Assembly: GCF_025398255.1 (NCBI RefSeq)
Contig: NZ_JAODNW010000002.1
Span: 62,001-126,000, forward strand
From: Chelativorans intermedius
GTDB taxonomy: Bacteria > Pseudomonadota > Alphaproteobacteria > Rhizobiales > Rhizobiaceae
DNA length: 64,000 bases
Reading direction: 5' to 3'
Shown here: in pieces, positions 21,082 to 30,500 of the stretch
How the letters are laid out: every line of letters begins with the position of its first letter
How positions within the stretch are numbered: position 1 is the first letter of the stretch
Notes under the pieces: model-generated
Databases searched by the model: none
Told to the model about the DNA's origin: nothing
Seen by the model: the letters and a program-made list of their open reading frames with translations, nothing else
Program-made: the position numbers and the translations under genes

Positions 21082-22016
21082 GTTTTTCCGTCACGGAGCC
21101 ATCCGGCCGGCAAAAGCTGTTCGCGGGCTTTCTGGTCGCCTTCTATGCCCTCGTCACCATCATGCCGCTGGCCTGGATCATCGCGACCGGCTTCAAGTCG
21201 CCTGCCGATGCCATTGCCTATCCGCCGAAGGTCGTCTTCGAGCCGACGCTGGAAGGCTATGTGAATCTCTTCACCACGCGCACGCGTGCCAGCGACGAGG
21301 CACTTCAGGAACGCGGCGCGCCGGAGACCTGGTACCAGCGCATCGTGCGCGACAAGGGCATGATGATCGTCGGACCCTCCCGCTACGGCGAGCGGTTCAT
21401 GAACTCGGTCATCATCGGCTTCGGCTCGACCTTCCTGACGGTGTTTCTGGGCACCATCGCCGCCTATGCCTTCTCGCGCTTCAAGGTTCCGCTGAAGGAC
21501 GATCTGCTCTTCTTCATCCTCTCGACACGGATGATGCCGCCGATCGCCGTCGCCATCCCGATCTTCCTCATGTACCGCCAGCTCGGGCTCAACGACACGC
21601 ATCTGGGCATGATACTGCTCTATACGGCAGTCAACCTCTCCCTGTCGGTGTGGCTGTTGAAGGGCTTCATCGATGAGATTCCGGTCGAATACGAGGAAGC
21701 GGCGCTGATTGACGGCTACACCCGCTTCCAGGCCTTCTGCAAGGTGGTGCTGCCGCAGGCGGCCACCGGCATCGCCTCGACGGCCATCTTCTGCCTGATC
21801 TTCGCCTGGAACGAATATGCCTTCGCGGTGCTTCTGACCTCCGGCACGGCGCAGACGGCACCTCCCTTCATCCCCACCATCATCGGCGTCGGCGGCCAGG
21901 ACTGGCCCGCCGTCGCCGCCGGCGCAACCCTGTTCCTCGTGCCGGTGATGGTGTTCACCATTCTGCTGCGCAAGCACCTCCTGCGTGGCATAACCTTCGG
22001 AGCGGTGCGCAAATGA
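21078..22016 (+). CDS. ABC permease, polyol-type importer, subunit 2
   Basis: A 312-residue MalG-type permease with six membrane helices, an unusually long periplasmic loop between helices 1 and 2 (residues about 50-110) and EAA loop EYEEAALIDGYTRFQAFCKVVLPQA. The start ATG overlaps the previous stop (ATGA), and its own stop overlaps the next start in the same way, so this run of genes is translationally coupled. Confidence 0.85.
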   Translation: MSFSVTEPSGRQKLFAGFLVAFYALVTIMPLAWIIATGFKSPADAIAYPPKVVFEPTLEGYVNLFTTRTRASDEALQERGAPETWYQRIVRDKGMMIVGPSRYGERFMNSVIIGFGSTFLTVFLGTIAAYAFSRFKVPLKDDLLFFILSTRMMPPIAVAIPIFLMYRQLGLNDTHLGMILLYTAVNLSLSVWLLKGFIDEIPVEYEEAALIDGYTRFQAFCKVVLPQAATGIASTAIFCLIFAWNEYAFAVLLTSGTAQTAPPFIPTIIGVGGQDWPAVAAGATLFLVPVMVFTILLRKHLLRGITFGAVRK

Positions 22017-22243
22017 GCGAGGCTCGTCACGGCCATCGGCATGAAGAGGCAGACCCTGCCCGCCAGAAGGCATCGCGGCGCATCCTCGTGCGCGGCCCGT
22101 GGGAGATGGCGGCCAGCATTCTCATCGGGCTCGGAGTGCTCATGCTGATGCAGCCCTTTTTCATGTGGGCCTTCACCTACAGCTTCATCGTCCTCCTGAT
22201 CGGGACGATCGGCTTCATCATCGTCTCGCATTTCCCGGAGTAG
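22013..22243 (+). CDS. Small two-helix membrane protein of the importer operon
   Basis: A 76-residue protein with a basic, histidine-rich N-terminus (about residues 1-30) and two hydrophobic helices (about 34-51 and 55-72). It overlaps the upstream permease by 4 bases and stops directly before the first ATPase, so it is a genuine operon member. A small protein of unknown role (GlpU) sits in the same position in the rhizobial glycerol importer operon. Its function is unknown; it may assist assembly or regulation of the permease. Confidence 0.8.
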   Translation: MSEARHGHRHEEADPARQKASRRILVRGPWEMAASILIGLGVLMLMQPFFMWAFTYSFIVLLIGTIGFIIVSHFPE

Positions 22244-22246
22244 GTG

Positions 22247-23344
22247 ATGGCGAGGATAGAAATCAGAAAGCTGCGCAAGGATTTCGGAGACTTCACCGCC
22301 GTGCGGTCTTCCACCTTCACCGTCGAGGACGGGGAGTTCTTCATGCTGCTCGGGCCCTCGGGCTGCGGCAAGACCACGACGCTCAGGATGATGGCGGGGC
22401 TGGAACTGCCCACCTCCGGCGAGATCTATATCGACGGGGAGGAGGTGAGCGGCAGGCCAGCAAGCCAGCGCGACATCGCCTTCGTCTTCCAGATGTTCGC
22501 CCTGTACCCGCACATGAACGTGCGCCGCAACATCGCCTACCCATTGGTCAGCCAGGGCATGGCGAGGGCCGATGTCAGGCGCAAGGTGCAGGAGGTGGCG
22601 CGAATCCTCGACATCGAGGACATTCTCGACCGCCCTGTGGGCGGCTTGTCCGGCGGCGACCGCCAGCGCGTGGCGCTTGGCCGGGCGATCGTTCGCGAGC
22701 CCAAGGCCTTCTTCATGGACGAGCCGCTCGGCGCGCTCGATGCGGAGTTTCGCGAGCGGATGGCGGGCGAGCTGCGCGCGCTTCACGACCGCATGGGCGC
22801 AACCACGGTCTATGTGACGCACGACCAGCTGGAGGCCATGCAGATGGGCGACAGGATCGTGGTGATGAACCACGGCGTGGTCGAGCAGTTTGGCGCGCCG
22901 CAGGACATCTACGATTGGCCGGCGACCATGTTCGTCGCCGATTTCATCGGCTCGCCGGCCATGAACTTCCTGCATTTCGACGGAGCTGTGGCCCGGGGCG
23001 CCTGCCGGATCGGCCTTGCCGGGATCCATGTCGAAGTCCCGGCGCTGCTCGAAGGCGGCAAGGGCCGCCTTGCGCTGGGTGTCCGCCCCGAGCATGTGCA
23101 TCTCGACGACAGCGCGCCCTATCGTGGCGAGGTCCTCGCCGTCGAATATCTCGGCACGACGCAGATCGTAACCATCGAGACCGCCAATGGCGCGCTCAAG
23201 GCGAGGCTTTCCTCCGCCCAGCCGGTGCGCACCGGCGAGACCGTGGGTCTTGCCTTCGATGCGCGCACGCTCACCGTTTTCGATGCGGCAAGCGGCCGGG
23301 CGCTTCTATCGCAGGCGAACAGGGAGGTGCTCGCCGGTGGCTGA
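22247..23344 (+). CDS. ABC ATPase 1 of polyol-type importer
   Basis: A 365-residue ATPase. Walker A is GPSGCGKTT, the signature motif is LSGGDRQRVA, Walker B is AFFMDEPLGALDAEF, and the H-loop is YVTHDQLEAM; a TOBE-type C-terminal domain follows (SPAMNFLHF; LGVRPEHV). Note Gly-Gly-Asp rather than Gly-Gly-Gln in the signature. Starting at ATG 22247 gives a normal ribosome-site spacing from GGAG; the GTG at 22244 is also in frame. The operon has two distinct ATPases, so the importer is likely a heterodimer at the nucleotide-binding end. Confidence 0.85.
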   Translation: MARIEIRKLRKDFGDFTAVRSSTFTVEDGEFFMLLGPSGCGKTTTLRMMAGLELPTSGEIYIDGEEVSGRPASQRDIAFVFQMFALYPHMNVRRNIAYPLVSQGMARADVRRKVQEVARILDIEDILDRPVGGLSGGDRQRVALGRAIVREPKAFFMDEPLGALDAEFRERMAGELRALHDRMGATTVYVTHDQLEAMQMGDRIVVMNHGVVEQFGAPQDIYDWPATMFVADFIGSPAMNFLHFDGAVARGACRIGLAGIHVEVPALLEGGKGRLALGVRPEHVHLDDSAPYRGEVLAVEYLGTTQIVTIETANGALKARLSSAQPVRTGETVGLAFDARTLTVFDAASGRALLSQANREVLAGG

Positions 23345-24347
23345 AGTCATACTGGAAAACATCACCAAGATCTTCGCAGACACGAGGGCGCTCGACAACG
23401 TGTCGCTCGCCGTTCCGGATGGCTCCTTCGTGGTGCTTCTCGGACCGACGGGGGCAGGAAAGACCACGACGTTGCGGGTCGTGGCGGGCCTTGAAAGGCC
23501 GGATGCGGGGACGGTGTCCATCGGCGGCAGGCTGGTGACCGGGTTCACGCCGGCCCAGCGCAACGTCGCGATGGTCTTCCAGCAATATTCGCTCTACCCG
23601 CATCTGACGGTACGCCAGAACCTCGAATTCCCCCTCAAGTCCCCGATCCTGAAGACACCACGGCCCGAGATCGACCGCCGGGTGAAGGCCGTTGCCGAGA
23701 TGCTGCGCATTGCGCACAAGCTGGACAACAGGGCAACCGCCCTGTCGGGCGGCGAGATGCAGCGGGTGTCGATCGGGCGCGCGCTGGTGCGCAATCCCTC
23801 CATCTATCTGATGGACGAGCCGCTCAGCTCCCTCGATGCCAAGCTGCGGGCCGATCTGCGCATCGAGCTGAAAAGGATCCAGGCCCATTCGGGCGCGACG
23901 CTGCTCTATGTCACGCACGACCAGGTGGAGGCCATGACCATGGCCACCCATGTGGGCGTCCTCGACCGCGGCCGGATCGTGCAGTTCGGCTCGCCGCGCG
24001 AGGTCTACGAAAATCCGGCAAGCGTCTATGCCGCCAGCCGGCTCGGACAGCCGCGCATCAACCTGCTTCCCGCCGGGCTCTTCCCCCACCCGCCGGCGGG
24101 TGCCCGCACGATCGGCCTGCGCCCGGAACACATCCGCCAGGGAGACGGGCAGGAAAGCTCCGTCATTCGCGTCGAGCGGCTGGGCGACCAGACGCGCCTT
24201 CACCTGCGCTTCAAGGACTGCGAACTGGTGACCGTAACGGATGCCCATACGCCCTTGAGGCCGGGCGACATCGTGAAGATCAGCCCCGCCAACCCCTACT
24301 ACTTCGATGCCGACGGGATGCGCATCGCCCATGGAGAGACCACATGA
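23337..24347 (+). CDS. ABC ATPase 2 of polyol-type importer
   Basis: A 336-residue ATPase starting with GTG at 23337, 9 bases after GGAGG and overlapping ATPase 1 by 8 bases. Walker A is GPTGAGKTT, the signature is LSGGEMQRVS, Walker B is IYLMDEPLSSLDAKL, and the H-loop is [18 protein letters not shown] domain follows. It is paired with ATPase 1 and differs from it in the signature (GGE versus GGD), consistent with an asymmetric pair. Confidence 0.85.
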   Translation: MAEVILENITKIFADTRALDNVSLAVPDGSFVVLLGPTGAGKTTTLRVVAGLERPDAGTVSIGGRLVTGFTPAQRNVAMVFQQYSLYPHLTVRQNLEFPLKSPILKTPRPEIDRRVKAVAEMLRIAHKLDNRATALSGGEMQRVSIGRALVRNPSIYLMDEPLSSLDAKLRADLRIELKRIQAHSGATLLYVTHDQVEAMTMATHVGVLDRGRIVQFGSPREVYENPASVYAASRLGQPRINLLPAGLFPHPPAGARTIGLRPEHIRQGDGQESSVIRVERLGDQTRLHLRFKDCELVTVTDAHTPLRPGDIVKISPANPYYFDADGMRIAHGETT

Positions 24348-25975
24348 CCCAGTTCATGAACCGGAAAGAGGACATCGTTACCGAGGCCGTGGACGGCGTC
24401 GTGGCCGCCTCCGGGGGCAGGCTTGCCCGGCTCGACGGCTACCCGCACATCCGTGTGATCGTGCGCAACGACTGGCAGAAGGATCGGGTGGCGCTCGTGT
24501 CGGGCGGCGGTTCGGGCCACGAGCCGGCCCATGCGGGCTTCGTGGGCGAAGGCATGCTGACAGCGGCGGTGTGCGGCGATGTCTTTGCCTCCCCCTCCGT
24601 CGATGCCGTGCTTGCCGGCATCCTGGCGGTGACCGGGCCGGCGGGCTGTCTCGTCATCGTCAAGAATTATACGGGCGACCGGCTGAATTTCGGTCTGGCC
24701 GTAGAGCGGGCGCGCGCATTCGGCCTCAAGGTTGCGATGGTCATCGTGGACGACGACATCGCCCTTCCCGACCTGCCACATGCGCGCGGTCTTGCCGGCA
24801 CGCTGTTCGTCCACAAGATTGCAGGCACCCTTGCGGAACGCGGCGCCGACCTGGAAACCGTGACGCGGGCCGCCGAGCGTGTCATTGCCGGCGCCCGCAG
24901 CATCGGCATGTCGCTCGACACCTGCACGGTGCCCGGATCGCCGAAGGAGAAGCGCATTCCCGACGGCATGGCCGAGCTTGGCCTTGGCATTCACGGCGAG
25001 GCCGGTGTCGAGCAGGTGGCCTTTGAAGGTGCGCGCGCGGCGATGCATGCAATGTGCAGCAAGCTTGCAAGCGTCATGGCCGACAGGCCCCATGTGGCGC
25101 TGCTCAACAATCTGGGTGGCACCTCGATGCTGGAAATGGGTGTGCTGGCATATGAGCTGGCGAACTCGACCATCGCGCCGCGGCTCAAGGCCATCGTCGG
25201 TCCGGCCGCCTTGATGACCTCGCTCGACATGAGGGGTTTTTCCATTTCGGTGCTTCCGGTGGGCGAGGAGGAGATGGAGCTTCTTGCCGCGCCTACGCCC
25301 CTTGCCGCCTGGCCGGGCGTGTCGCAGATCTCCCCGGTCAGGGTCTTGGGCCTTCCCGACGGGTTGCGGCCGGTCAAGCCGATCCCCTCCGACCACGCGC
25401 CCACGCGCGCCTTCCTGCTGGAATGCTGCGAGGCGCTGCTGGCCGCCGAGGCGGACCTTAACGCGCTCGATGCCAAGTCCGGCGACGCCGATACCGGCTC
25501 CACGCTGGCAGGCGCTGCGCGGGCGCTGATTTCGGCCATGGATCAGCTTCCGCTCTCCGATCACACCCAGCTTCTGCGTGCACTGGGCCAGGAGCTGAGC
25601 CAGACCATGGGCGGATCCTCGGGCGTGCTCCTTGCCATCTTCTTCACCGCGGCGGGGGACGCCGCCTCCAGCGGACAGCCCATGCGCGAGGCGCTGCGCG
25701 CCGGGCTTGCGCGCATGCAGGAAATCGGCGGCGCCCGCCTCGGCGACCGCACCATGGTGGATGCGCTCAGCCCCGCGCTCGACGCGCTGGCCGACGGGCC
25801 GGAGGCCGCAGCCGCGGCTGCCCGGGCGGGGGCAGAGCGCACGGCCGGCATTTCGCAGGCAAGGGTGGGGCGCGCCTCCTACATCAACGCCAAGCAGCTG
25901 GAAGGCAATGTCGATCCGGGTGCGGAGGCCGTCGCCAGGCTGTTCGAGCATCTGGCCGCGCGCGCGGCGGCCTGA
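24344..25975 (+). CDS. dhaK: Fused ATP-dependent dihydroxyacetone kinase (DhaK-DhaL)
   Basis: A 543-residue single-chain kinase, the length of the Citrobacter-type ATP-using enzyme. The DhaK domain (about 1-330) has GGGSGHEPAHAGFVGEGML and GLGIHGEAG, with H217 as the residue that binds the substrate's carbonyl. The DhaL domain (about 350-540) has the metal/ATP motif DAKSGDADTGST. It phosphorylates dihydroxyacetone or a related ketose. ATGA overlap with ATPase 2 places it in the importer operon, arguing that the imported compound is a short ketose or polyol. An alternative start is M5. Confidence 0.9.
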   Translation: MTQFMNRKEDIVTEAVDGVVAASGGRLARLDGYPHIRVIVRNDWQKDRVALVSGGGSGHEPAHAGFVGEGMLTAAVCGDVFASPSVDAVLAGILAVTGPAGCLVIVKNYTGDRLNFGLAVERARAFGLKVAMVIVDDDIALPDLPHARGLAGTLFVHKIAGTLAERGADLETVTRAAERVIAGARSIGMSLDTCTVPGSPKEKRIPDGMAELGLGIHGEAGVEQVAFEGARAAMHAMCSKLASVMADRPHVALLNNLGGTSMLEMGVLAYELANSTIAPRLKAIVGPAALMTSLDMRGFSISVLPVGEEEMELLAAPTPLAAWPGVSQISPVRVLGLPDGLRPVKPIPSDHAPTRAFLLECCEALLAAEADLNALDAKSGDADTGSTLAGAARALISAMDQLPLSDHTQLLRALGQELSQTMGGSSGVLLAIFFTAAGDAASSGQPMREALRAGLARMQEIGGARLGDRTMVDALSPALDALADGPEAAAAAARAGAERTAGISQARVGRASYINAKQLEGNVDPGAEAVARLFEHLAARAAA

Positions 25976-25994
25976 AAAGCCCAGGCCGCCGGAG

Positions 25995-26090
25995 AATTTT
26001 GCAGCCAGATGGAATCATCTGGCGTCGCACAAATGCGGCAAAACAAATAGATGGACCGGATCAGCGTTTCAATGAAACGATGAACCTGTC
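25995..26090 (-). repeat. Interspersed palindromic repeat, copy 3 (inverted)
   Basis: Reverse orientation relative to copies 1 and 2. Read on the minus strand it has CGTTTCATTGAAACG, the core GCCGCATTTGTGCGACG and the perfect hairpin CCAGATG-ATTC-CATCTGG. It starts about 20 bases after the dihydroxyacetone kinase stop. The rest of the 322-base gap (26091-26297) holds the putative promoter region of the next gene, with nothing else recognised. Confidence 0.85.
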
Positions 26091-26297
26091 TGGAAGACGG
26101 AAACTGCGGCGTCTCCCGTCGCCTGCGCGCCGGGCATGCAGCCGGCTGCTTCGCCATGCGAGCATGGGCGCTTGCCGCTTCACGCGTACGGATCTTGCGG
26201 GCGAATCAACAACGGATTCAAGATTCGTTGCGTATTGAAACGAATATTAACCGGTCTGTATTTGAAATTGCTGCTCCAGCAGCCTGGCAGACCGACC

Positions 26298-28841
26298 ATG
26301 GACGACAGTCAACTCTTCAAAACACTGACCCAGACAGTCCCTGGCATCGTTTGGGTGTCGGATTCCGAAGGGAAGGTCATCTTCAACAACGCGCATTGGA
26401 GCGAGTTTACGGGCCTGCCCCAGGAGCAGGGACTGGGGCACGGCTGGCTGGACGCCATACATCCGGCGGATGCTTCGATCTTTCGCGCACAGTTGCCTTT
26501 CAAGGCCCAGGTCCAGGAAACCAAACAGGTGGAACTGCGCGTGCGCCGTCATGACGGCGTCTATCACCGTCACCTCATAAGCGTTCGCCATGTGGGAGAC
26601 GGAATGTGGGTGGGCTGCGCGATCGATGCGCAGGAATGGATAACGGCCGAAATTCGCGATCTGACGCAGACGAAAATCCTCGACATGCTCTCCATGGGTG
26701 CCGAACTCAACGAGGTGCTGTCCGAGCTCTGCCGCTCTGCCGAAAAGCATATACCCGGCTCCATATGCAGCATCCTTCTGGTGGACGAAGACGGCGAATA
26801 TTTTTCGTCGGGCATCGGGCCTCAATTGCCCGATGAATTGCTGCGCAACGTGCCATCCATAAAGATCGCGCCGGGCATGGGCTCCTGCGGCACGGCCGCC
26901 TATGAGAAGCGGGATGTCATCAGCAAGGATATCGCGACCGATCCCCTGTGGGAGGGTTGGCGCGACCTGATCCTTCCCTTCGGCTTCCGGGCCTGCTGGT
27001 CAAAGCCGCTGTTTGGTTCTCATGGCAAGGTCATCGCGTCCTTCGGCTTCTACTTCAGGGAGCCACGCGCGCCGAGCCCCGTCGAACATGCGGAGATGGA
27101 TCGCCTGCGCCGTCTGGCTTCCCTCGCCATCGAGCGGGCCCGCATGCTGGAGGCGCTGCGCGAAAGCGAGGAGCACTATCGCCACACGGTGGAGCAGAAC
27201 CCGCAGATCGCCTGGACGGCAAGCCCCCAGGGGGATGTGCTGAGCGCCTCCACCAGATGGGAGGAGTTCACGGGCCTCAGCCTGGAACAGTCCCTCGGCA
27301 ATGGCTGGCTCCGCGCGCTTCATCCCGATGATGTCGCTCCGACCATCGAAAGCTGGGAGGAGGCGCTGTCGACGGGCAGGGCCCTCGACATCAACTACCG
27401 CCTTCGCATGAAGGATGGGCACTATCGATGGACGCGTGCGCGCGCCTCGGCACGTCGTGACAGGAAGGGCAAGATCCTGCGCTGGTACGGGACGGTGGAG
27501 GACATTCACGAGCGTCATCTTGCCGAGGTCCGTCTCAAGAGGCAGGCCTACCAGGACGATCTGACCGGCCTGCCAAACCGCCGGCGCTTTGTCGACGAGC
27601 TGCGCCGGCGTCTCAACGGCGCCTCCGGGCCGATCGGCCTCATGGTCCTCGACATGGACGACTTCAAGCTGGTCAACGACCGGTTCGGGCATCTTACGGG
27701 CGATGCCGTGCTCCGCCTGTTCGGCCGTCACCTGCAGAAGCTCGTCGAGCCCTTCGAGTTTGTCGCCCGCCTTGGCGGCGACGAGTTCGCGATCATCGGC
27801 AAGCACTGCTCCGACGAAGCCTGCCTGCTTGCACGGGCGAAACATCTTGAAGAGCAGCTCGACGCTCGTCTGAGGACCAACAGGAAGTCCAGATTGTGCA
27901 GGCCCAGCATCGGCTGCACCCTCGGGCACCCCAACGAGCATCCCGACGAGGTCTTCAAGCGGGCAGACCTGGCGCTCTACGCCGCAAAGTCGTCAGGCAA
28001 GGGCAGCGTCAAGCTCTTCGATCCCGCAATCCGAAACGCCGCCGAGAGGCGCTCGGCAGAACTGGAGCTGGCGAGGCTCGCGCTGAAGGAAAACTGGATC
28101 GAAGCCTACTATCAGCCTGTGATCTCGCTCGGAACGGGCAGGGCGTGCGGCTTCGAGGCGCTGCTGCGCATCCGCCACCCCGAACGGGGTGTTCTTGCGC
28201 CCTTTGCCATCAAATCCGCCCTGGACGACCCCAGGCTCGCCGACGCCATCGCCATCAGGATGGCGCATACCGTGGTCGACAACATCTCGGCGTGGTCTGA
28301 CGCGGGTGTCGATTTCGGCGCGGTGTCCATCAACCTTGCAACGGAAAATCTGATCAATCGGGAGTTTGTCACCACGCTGCTCGATCTTCTGGACAGCAGG
28401 GGACTGCGACACGGATCGGTGAAGCTGGAGATCACGGAACGCGTGCTCATGGATGAGCTGGGAGACAACATAAGGGCGAATCTGGGCTGGCTGCGGGCCC
28501 AGGGCATCGGCATCTCCCTCGATGATTTCGGGACCGGCTATGCTTCGCTCATTCACCTGAAAACCCTGCAGGTGGACGAGATCAAGATCGACAGATCGTT
28601 CGTCTCGGGATTGGGCACCCCGGCCAATGGCGGCGAGATCGTGCGCGCGATGATCGGACTGGCAAAGACCCTCGGGCTGAAGACCGTGGCCGAGGGCATC
28701 GAAACCCAAGGCGAGGCGCTTCTGCTTTCTGCCTGGGGGTGCGAGAACGGCCAGGGCTATCTGTTCAGCCGCCCCATGCCTTTCGATCAGGTGTGCGACT
28801 ATCTCTCCGGCTCATTGATGCCCAAGAGGCTTGCGACGTGA
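26298..28841 (+). CDS. PAS-GAF-PAS-GGDEF-EAL cyclic-di-GMP protein
   Basis: An 847-residue cytoplasmic protein with no membrane segment. Domains: PAS (about 8-112), GAF (about 130-285), PAS/PAC (about 292-408), GGDEF (about 420-580) and EAL (about 590-835). GGDEF is intact (493-497), so it can in principle make cyclic di-GMP. The product-inhibition RxxD site is absent (EPFE at that position). The EAL motif is intact (620-622) with DDFGTGYAS, so it may also hydrolyse it. Which activity dominates is unknown. Sensor domains suggest redox, oxygen or small-ligand input. The upstream gap carries repeat copy 3. Confidence 0.9.
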   Translation: MDDSQLFKTLTQTVPGIVWVSDSEGKVIFNNAHWSEFTGLPQEQGLGHGWLDAIHPADASIFRAQLPFKAQVQETKQVELRVRRHDGVYHRHLISVRHVGDGMWVGCAIDAQEWITAEIRDLTQTKILDMLSMGAELNEVLSELCRSAEKHIPGSICSILLVDEDGEYFSSGIGPQLPDELLRNVPSIKIAPGMGSCGTAAYEKRDVISKDIATDPLWEGWRDLILPFGFRACWSKPLFGSHGKVIASFGFYFREPRAPSPVEHAEMDRLRRLASLAIERARMLEALRESEEHYRHTVEQNPQIAWTASPQGDVLSASTRWEEFTGLSLEQSLGNGWLRALHPDDVAPTIESWEEALSTGRALDINYRLRMKDGHYRWTRARASARRDRKGKILRWYGTVEDIHERHLAEVRLKRQAYQDDLTGLPNRRRFVDELRRRLNGASGPIGLMVLDMDDFKLVNDRFGHLTGDAVLRLFGRHLQKLVEPFEFVARLGGDEFAIIGKHCSDEACLLARAKHLEEQLDARLRTNRKSRLCRPSIGCTLGHPNEHPDEVFKRADLALYAAKSSGKGSVKLFDPAIRNAAERRSAELELARLALKENWIEAYYQPVISLGTGRACGFEALLRIRHPERGVLAPFAIKSALDDPRLADAIAIRMAHTVVDNISAWSDAGVDFGAVSINLATENLINREFVTTLLDLLDSRGLRHGSVKLEITERVLMDELGDNIRANLGWLRAQGIGISLDDFGTGYASLIHLKTLQVDEIKIDRSFVSGLGTPANGGEIVRAMIGLAKTLGLKTVAEGIETQGEALLLSAWGCENGQGYLFSRPMPFDQVCDYLSGSLMPKRLAT

Positions 28842-28916
28842 CGGCCGCAGGCTGAGGCGGGACGAGGCCCCACCCGCGCGGCCGCCGCCCGGCATCGGCA
28901 CGCGGGCCGGCCCTCC

Positions 28917-30386
28917 TCATGCCGCCGTGCGGGGGTGAAGCCAGGAAGGCAGGTAGCCATAGGGATCGCGGGGAACCGCCATGGCGGTCTTTCCAAGACG
29001 CTGCGCAAAACGCCCGTCGCGCAGCTCGTCGAACAGGTCGGTGGCGCCGCCGATCGGTTTGCCCCTCACAAAGATCTGCGGGATCGTCGGTGCGCCGGTG
29101 ATCGCATGCAGGGCGCGCCGCACGCCGGCGGCCCATTCCGGGTCGCGATAGTCCGGCCCATCCAGATCGACAGCGCTAAATCCGATGTCGAGATCAGCGA
29201 ACAGCCGTCTTACGGACCAGCAGAACTCACACCACTCAAGTGCGAACATGACGATCTCGTTGCCGGGATCGCCGACAATCGCTCTGACATGATCGAGCGC
29301 TTCGGCCGATGCTTCGGGGACGTCCACCGCGACGCGCGGCCCCGGCGATGCGGCTTGATCGAAGCGGCAGGAGGGGGTGGAGCGCGACAGCGCCGCTTCT
29401 TCCTGCGTCATCGTTTCTGTGATCTCGGAAAACAGCGGCGTCGAGAGATAGCGCTCGCCCGTGTCGGGCACCATGGCGAGAATGCGTGCGCCGGGCTGCG
29501 CCTCGCGCGCCACCGCCAGGGCGACGGCGACGGTGGCCCCCGCGCTGATTCCGCACAGGATGCCCTCCGCCCGGGCGAGGTCCCGCGCCGTGTCGAGCGC
29601 TGCCCGCCCGCTTACCGGATGCAAGGCGTCGATGAGCCCCTCATCCCGCGCCTTCGCCGTCAGCGGCGAGACGAAATCGGGCGACCAGCCCTGCATCAGA
29701 TGCGGCCGGAAGGCCGGATGGCTGTCTTCGCTCGGCTGGGCAAGGCCGGAGCCCAGGAGGGCGGAGTTGTCAGGCTCGCAGGCAACGATCCTGGTGCGGG
29801 GGCTCTCGCGGCGCAGAACCCGGCCGACGCCCAGCAGCGTGCCGCCGCTGCCAAAGCCGCTGACCCAATGGGTTAGCCCATCTGGTCCGAAGGCGGCAAG
29901 AATCTCGCGTGCCGTGGTGCGGGAATGGGCGTCGGGATTGGCCTCGGACTCGAACTGACGGGCCAGGAACCAGCCATGGCGTTCGGCCAGCTCGCGGGCC
30001 TTCGCCACCATGCCCGAGCCCTTCGCCGAGGCGGGTGTCAGGACGACGCGCGCTCCGAAATGCCGCATCAGCCGGCGCCGCTCGACGCTGAAGTTTTCGG
30101 CCATCACGGCAACGAAGGGATAGCCCTTCGCAGCGCATACCATGGCCATGCTGATGCCCGTATTGCCGCTCGTTGCCTCGACAACGGTCTGTCCGGGCCG
30201 CAGCCGGCCCTCTCGCTCGGCCGCCTCGATGATGCCGAGTGCCAGCCGGTCCTTGACCGAACCCCCGGGGTTGGAGGATTCCAGCATCACGAAGACATCC
30301 GCCTGCCGAGGCGCCAGACGCTGCAGACGCACGATGGGCGTCCTGCCGATCGTGTCCAGGATGCTTGAGAATATCGGTGAAGTCAT
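28917..30386 (-). CDS. Cysteine synthase fused to a glutaredoxin domain
   Basis: A 489-residue fusion. Residues 1-325 are O-acetylserine sulfhydrylase (CysK): PLP lysine K45 in NPGGSVKDR, the substrate loop TSGNTG, the phosphate-binding GFGSGGT and the GISAGA serine. Residues about 370-460 are glutaredoxin-like: WCEFC (C386, C389), TIPQIFV cis-proline and GGATDLFD. The start at 30386 sits 9 bases from GGAG; upstream in-frame ATG codons would add up to 17 residues. It makes cysteine from O-acetylserine and sulfide, and the glutaredoxin may provide reductant or redox control. GTTTC motifs lie upstream. The gene converges on the GGDEF-EAL gene. Confidence 0.88.
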   Translation of the reverse strand: MTSPIFSSILDTIGRTPIVRLQRLAPRQADVFVMLESSNPGGSVKDRLALGIIEAAEREGRLRPGQTVVEATSGNTGISMAMVCAAKGYPFVAVMAENFSVERRRLMRHFGARVVLTPASAKGSGMVAKARELAERHGWFLARQFESEANPDAHSRTTAREILAAFGPDGLTHWVSGFGSGGTLLGVGRVLRRESPRTRIVACEPDNSALLGSGLAQPSEDSHPAFRPHLMQGWSPDFVSPLTAKARDEGLIDALHPVSGRAALDTARDLARAEGILCGISAGATVAVALAVAREAQPGARILAMVPDTGERYLSTPLFSEITETMTQEEAALSRSTPSCRFDQAASPGPRVAVDVPEASAEALDHVRAIVGDPGNEIVMFALEWCEFCWSVRRLFADLDIGFSAVDLDGPDYRDPEWAAGVRRALHAITGAPTIPQIFVRGKPIGGATDLFDELRDGRFAQRLGKTAMAVPRDPYGYLPSWLHPRTAA

Positions 30387-30452
30387 CGCCATTGTCTCCC
30401 GAGGTCGATCGCGCGTGCGCGCCGTTGTCTCGGTCATTTCTGCCGATGCGTT

Positions 30453-30500
30453 GTTTCAGCCCGATGGCGATGCGGGGGCTGTGCGTGTTTCAATCGTTTC
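30453..30500 (+). promoter_or_regulatory. GTTTC motif set, locus 1
   Basis: GTTTCAG at 30453 and the tandem GTTTC-AATC-GTTTC at 30487-30500 are 34 bases apart from start to start. They lie upstream of the cysK-glutaredoxin gene and overlap the response-regulator stop. The same layout recurs at 34.64 and 37.6 kb. This is a candidate binding site only. Confidence 0.4.
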
